From positions 1-33,704 of the IMG/VR virus record IMGVR_UViG_3300030019_000553: a stretch of DNA of 33,704 bases; one strand, given 5' to 3'. The DNA comes from a virus. Positions 32,100 to 33,704 of this stretch are shown here, one piece after another. A program made the position numbers and the translations under genes. Every line of letters begins with the position of its first letter. Positions within the stretch are counted from its first letter, which is position 1. The notes under the pieces were generated by a model. That model worked only from the letters and a program-made list of their open reading frames with translations, did no database searches and was not told the DNA's origin.

Positions 32100-32927
32100 A
32101 TGAAAAATTTCAATCAGGCTCCCCTGCCATTTCAGGGGCAAAAGCGGAGGTTTCAAACCTCCTTTAAAGAGGCTTTAAAATGTTTTGAAAAGGCTTCGGT
32201 ATTTGTAGATTTGTTTGGTGGTAGCGGTTTGCTAAGTCGGTGGGTTAAGGAAACATACCCGGACGCCAAAGTAGTGTATAATGATTTTGATGGATACAGC
32301 AAGCGAGTAGCCAATATAAAACGTACAAATGCACTATTGGCAGACTTTCGCGTCATTCTGAGCGATGCTCCTGTTGATAAGGTGGTGAGTAAAGATGCTA
32401 AAGCGGCCATCCTGAAGGCCATTAAAGCTGAAGAAAAAATAACCGGTTATGTAGATTATATCACTATCAGTTCAAGTTTGTTATTCAGCATGAATTATGC
32501 AACTACTTATGAAGAGATGGAAAAGCAAACGATGTATAACTGTGTACGAAAGAATGATTATGAATTGGCGGACGACTATCTGGACGATGTGGACATTGTT
32601 CGCATGGATTACAGAGAGTTATACGATCGTTGGAAGCATATACCGGGTGTTGTATTTCTTATTGATCCACCCTATTTATCAACGGATTGTTCAACATACG
32701 GAAATTATTGGAAGTTGGCTAATTATCTGGATGTATTGTCGGTATTGAAAGGAACTAATTACTTCTATTTCACGTCTAACAAAAGCAGTATATTGGAGCT
32801 TACCGAATGGATAGCAATGAATCTGGGCGGTGATGATTCATTTGCTGGTGCTCAACGGGTGGATATCAATTCACGAATGAATTATAATGCGGGATATACT
32901 GATATAATGCTTTGGAAAAAAATATGA
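32100..32927 (+). CDS. Dam-type DNA adenine-N6 methyltransferase
   Basis: A 275-residue alpha-class adenine methyltransferase. FNQAPLPFQGQKRRF at the start is motif X, DLFGGSGLLSRWV is motif I (SAM binding) and FLIDPPYLSTD carries the catalytic DPPY (motif IV). It would methylate adenine at N6 in a short recognition sequence that cannot be read from the protein. No restriction enzyme accompanies it. It overlaps the next gene by 4 bases (ATGA), so the two products are translated together. Mu carries its mom modification gene at the same right-end place. Confidence 0.92.
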   Translation: MKNFNQAPLPFQGQKRRFQTSFKEALKCFEKASVFVDLFGGSGLLSRWVKETYPDAKVVYNDFDGYSKRVANIKRTNALLADFRVILSDAPVDKVVSKDAKAAILKAIKAEEKITGYVDYITISSSLLFSMNYATTYEEMEKQTMYNCVRKNDYELADDYLDDVDIVRMDYRELYDRWKHIPGVVFLIDPPYLSTDCSTYGNYWKLANYLDVLSVLKGTNYFYFTSNKSSILELTEWIAMNLGGDDSFAGAQRVDINSRMNYNAGYTDIMLWKKI

Positions 32928-33559
32928 ATAAGTATCACAAAATATTAGATAAGGTACTGAATAATGGAAAAATTCAGACAAATAAGAAAGGAAATATACG
33001 TTATTTGCTGAATGAACAATTGCAATTGAAGGCAGATGATTTGTTGGATATATTCGAAGGTCATTCTATTGCTCGTAATAAATTGAGAAGTGAGCTTCAG
33101 CTGTTTATGTCCGGTGAAAGATTGACAGAAAAGTATCGTGAAATAGGTGTAAACTGGTGGGATTATTGCGGTCCTATATTAGTAAATAGTTATCCAACTT
33201 ATTTTGAAAAGTTACCTCCATTGATAGCTAAAATCAATAAAGAAAGACGAAACAGTAAAAATTATGTTTTGTTTCTTGGTTCAACAGATGTAGAAAGCAA
33301 TCAGTCTCCTTGCTTGAGTCTTATTCAATTTCAGATAGATGATGACAAGTTAGTTGTTAGCGCTTACCAGCGCAGTTGTGATGCTAATTTAGGGCTTCCG
33401 GCGGATATTTATCACTTGTATCTTATATCCAGACAAATTGACTTTCAATTAAAGTCAATCACGCTTAATATAGGTAATGTTCACATATATGAGAATAATG
33501 TTGAGTCCACTAAGCGGCTTCTCGATGGTGAAAATGTTAGGTTTGAATTGAATGTATAA
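32924..33559 (+). CDS. Thymidylate synthase homologue with Asn-to-Asp substitution, candidate dCMP (hydroxy)methylase
   Basis: A 211-residue protein if started at the ATG that overlaps the Dam stop (ATGA); an ATG at 32912 would add four residues. It aligns with thymidylate synthase: YHKILDKVLNNG at the N-terminus, SELQLFMSGE (E. coli Glu58 region), VNWWDY, active-site Cys130 in SPC, QRSCD at 149-153, LGLPADI, and HIY at 187-189. The spacing from Cys130 to Arg150 (20) and to Asp161 (31) equals that in E. coli. E. coli Asn177, which selects dUMP, is Asp161 here. T4 dCMP hydroxymethylase has Asp at this place, and the Asn-to-Asp change turns thymidylate synthase into a dCMP methylase. The paired Arg of the phosphate site (SRR) is replaced by SKN, and the usual C-terminus is shorter. 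Substrate is predicted, not shown. Confidence 0.75.
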   Translation: MNKYHKILDKVLNNGKIQTNKKGNIRYLLNEQLQLKADDLLDIFEGHSIARNKLRSELQLFMSGERLTEKYREIGVNWWDYCGPILVNSYPTYFEKLPPLIAKINKERRNSKNYVLFLGSTDVESNQSPCLSLIQFQIDDDKLVVSAYQRSCDANLGLPADIYHLYLISRQIDFQLKSITLNIGNVHIYENNVESTKRLLDGENVRFELNV

Positions 33560-33565
33560 ATTGAT

Positions 33566-33605
33566 AAACAAATTGTGCGTGATTATTTTCATGCACAATT
33601 TGTTT
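33566..33605. terminator. Hairpin at the end of the modification operon
   Basis: AAACAAATTGTGC (33566-33578) and GCACAATTTGTTT (33593-33605) form a perfect 13-bp stem with a 14-base loop, 7 bases after the stop of the thymidylate synthase homologue. It very likely ends the transcript. Only a short T-run follows on the + strand. Confidence 0.7.
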
Positions 33606-33607
33606 TC

Positions 33608-33659
33608 GTACTTTTGTACAATTTGATTTTTCGATTATACTCGAAATAAACTATTTTTG
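33608..33659 (+). promoter_or_regulatory. Candidate promoter with internal operator-like inverted repeat
   Basis: TATTTTTG (33652-33659) is a perfect match to the -7 consensus TAnnTTTG, with TTTC 19 bases upstream (33629-33632). Between them lies an inverted repeat TTTCGA (33629-33634) / TCGAAA (33641-33646). A further small palindrome GTACTTTTGTAC (33608-33619) lies just upstream. A repressor binding here would block the promoter. The driven gene is outside the window. Confidence 0.5.
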
Positions 33660-33704
33660 TGGAATGACTCAGAATTTTACAGTTTTTTCTCCATAATCAT
33701 AAAA

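Noticed and set aside
32924-33559. Ordinary thymidylate synthase for dTMP supply
   Set aside because: The Asn that selects dUMP is Asp and the phosphate-site Arg pair is changed, although the rest of the active site is kept. It remains a fallback if the alignment is wrong.
1-33704. CRISPR arrays, tRNA or rRNA genes
   Set aside because: No regularly spaced repeats, cloverleaf or rRNA-like sequence was noticed on reading through the window; no program was run.

Overview
The window is about 34 kb of an AT-rich, transposable (Mu-like) phage or prophage from a member of the Bacteroidales. The evidence is a TnsC/MuB-type transposition ATPase at the left edge, GemA-like, DUF3164 and DUF4494 early genes, a DUF935 portal fused to a Mu F-type head protein, a Mu G-type virion morphogenesis protein, and promoters of the Bacteroidetes type (TTTG, about 19 bases, TAnnTTTG). 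No phage end, integrase, tRNA or CRISPR array is visible, and the first gene runs off the left edge. The tail genes (Dit-like, Tal-like, tube, two-frame chaperone, long tape measure) are those of a long non-contractile tail, so this is a Mu-style replicon carrying a siphovirus-like virion.

Layout. Bases 1-9651 (+ strand) form the early/middle region: transposition ATPase, a small gene ending in a C10 tract, a RecA-fold ATPase, GemA-like, DUF3164 and DUF4494 proteins, then a probable diversity-generating retroelement (DGR). The DGR consists of a small candidate target gene ending in an adenine-poor tract (3948-4355), a DGR-type reverse transcriptase (4454-5437) and a small protein overlapping the RT (5421-5738). 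A cytosine-C5 methyltransferase, a nucleoside 2-deoxyribosyltransferase-like protein, a HAD phosphatase and small unknowns follow, closed by a hairpin terminator at 9684-9722. Bases 9799-10313 hold a probable secreted protein split by a frame change, followed by a 14-bp bidirectional terminator.

Bases 10366-22046 (- strand) carry terminase small and large subunits, a gp36-like connector, portal-MuF, Dit-like, Tal-like and fibre genes. Bases 22208-31924 (+ strand) carry prohead protease, capsid, amidase, lysis proteins, tail tube, tail chaperone, tape measure and tail completion genes. The two structural blocks diverge from a short intergenic region (22047-22207) with a candidate promoter in each direction.

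Bases 31925-33704 are a right-end accessory module: a highly structured intergenic region, a Dam-type adenine methyltransferase, and a thymidylate synthase homologue in which the residue that selects dUMP (Asn177 in E. coli) is Asp, as in dCMP hydroxymethylases. In Mu the corresponding place carries the mom DNA-modification gene. The phage may therefore modify its own cytosines through nucleotide metabolism. This module and the DGR are the most interesting parts of the window.
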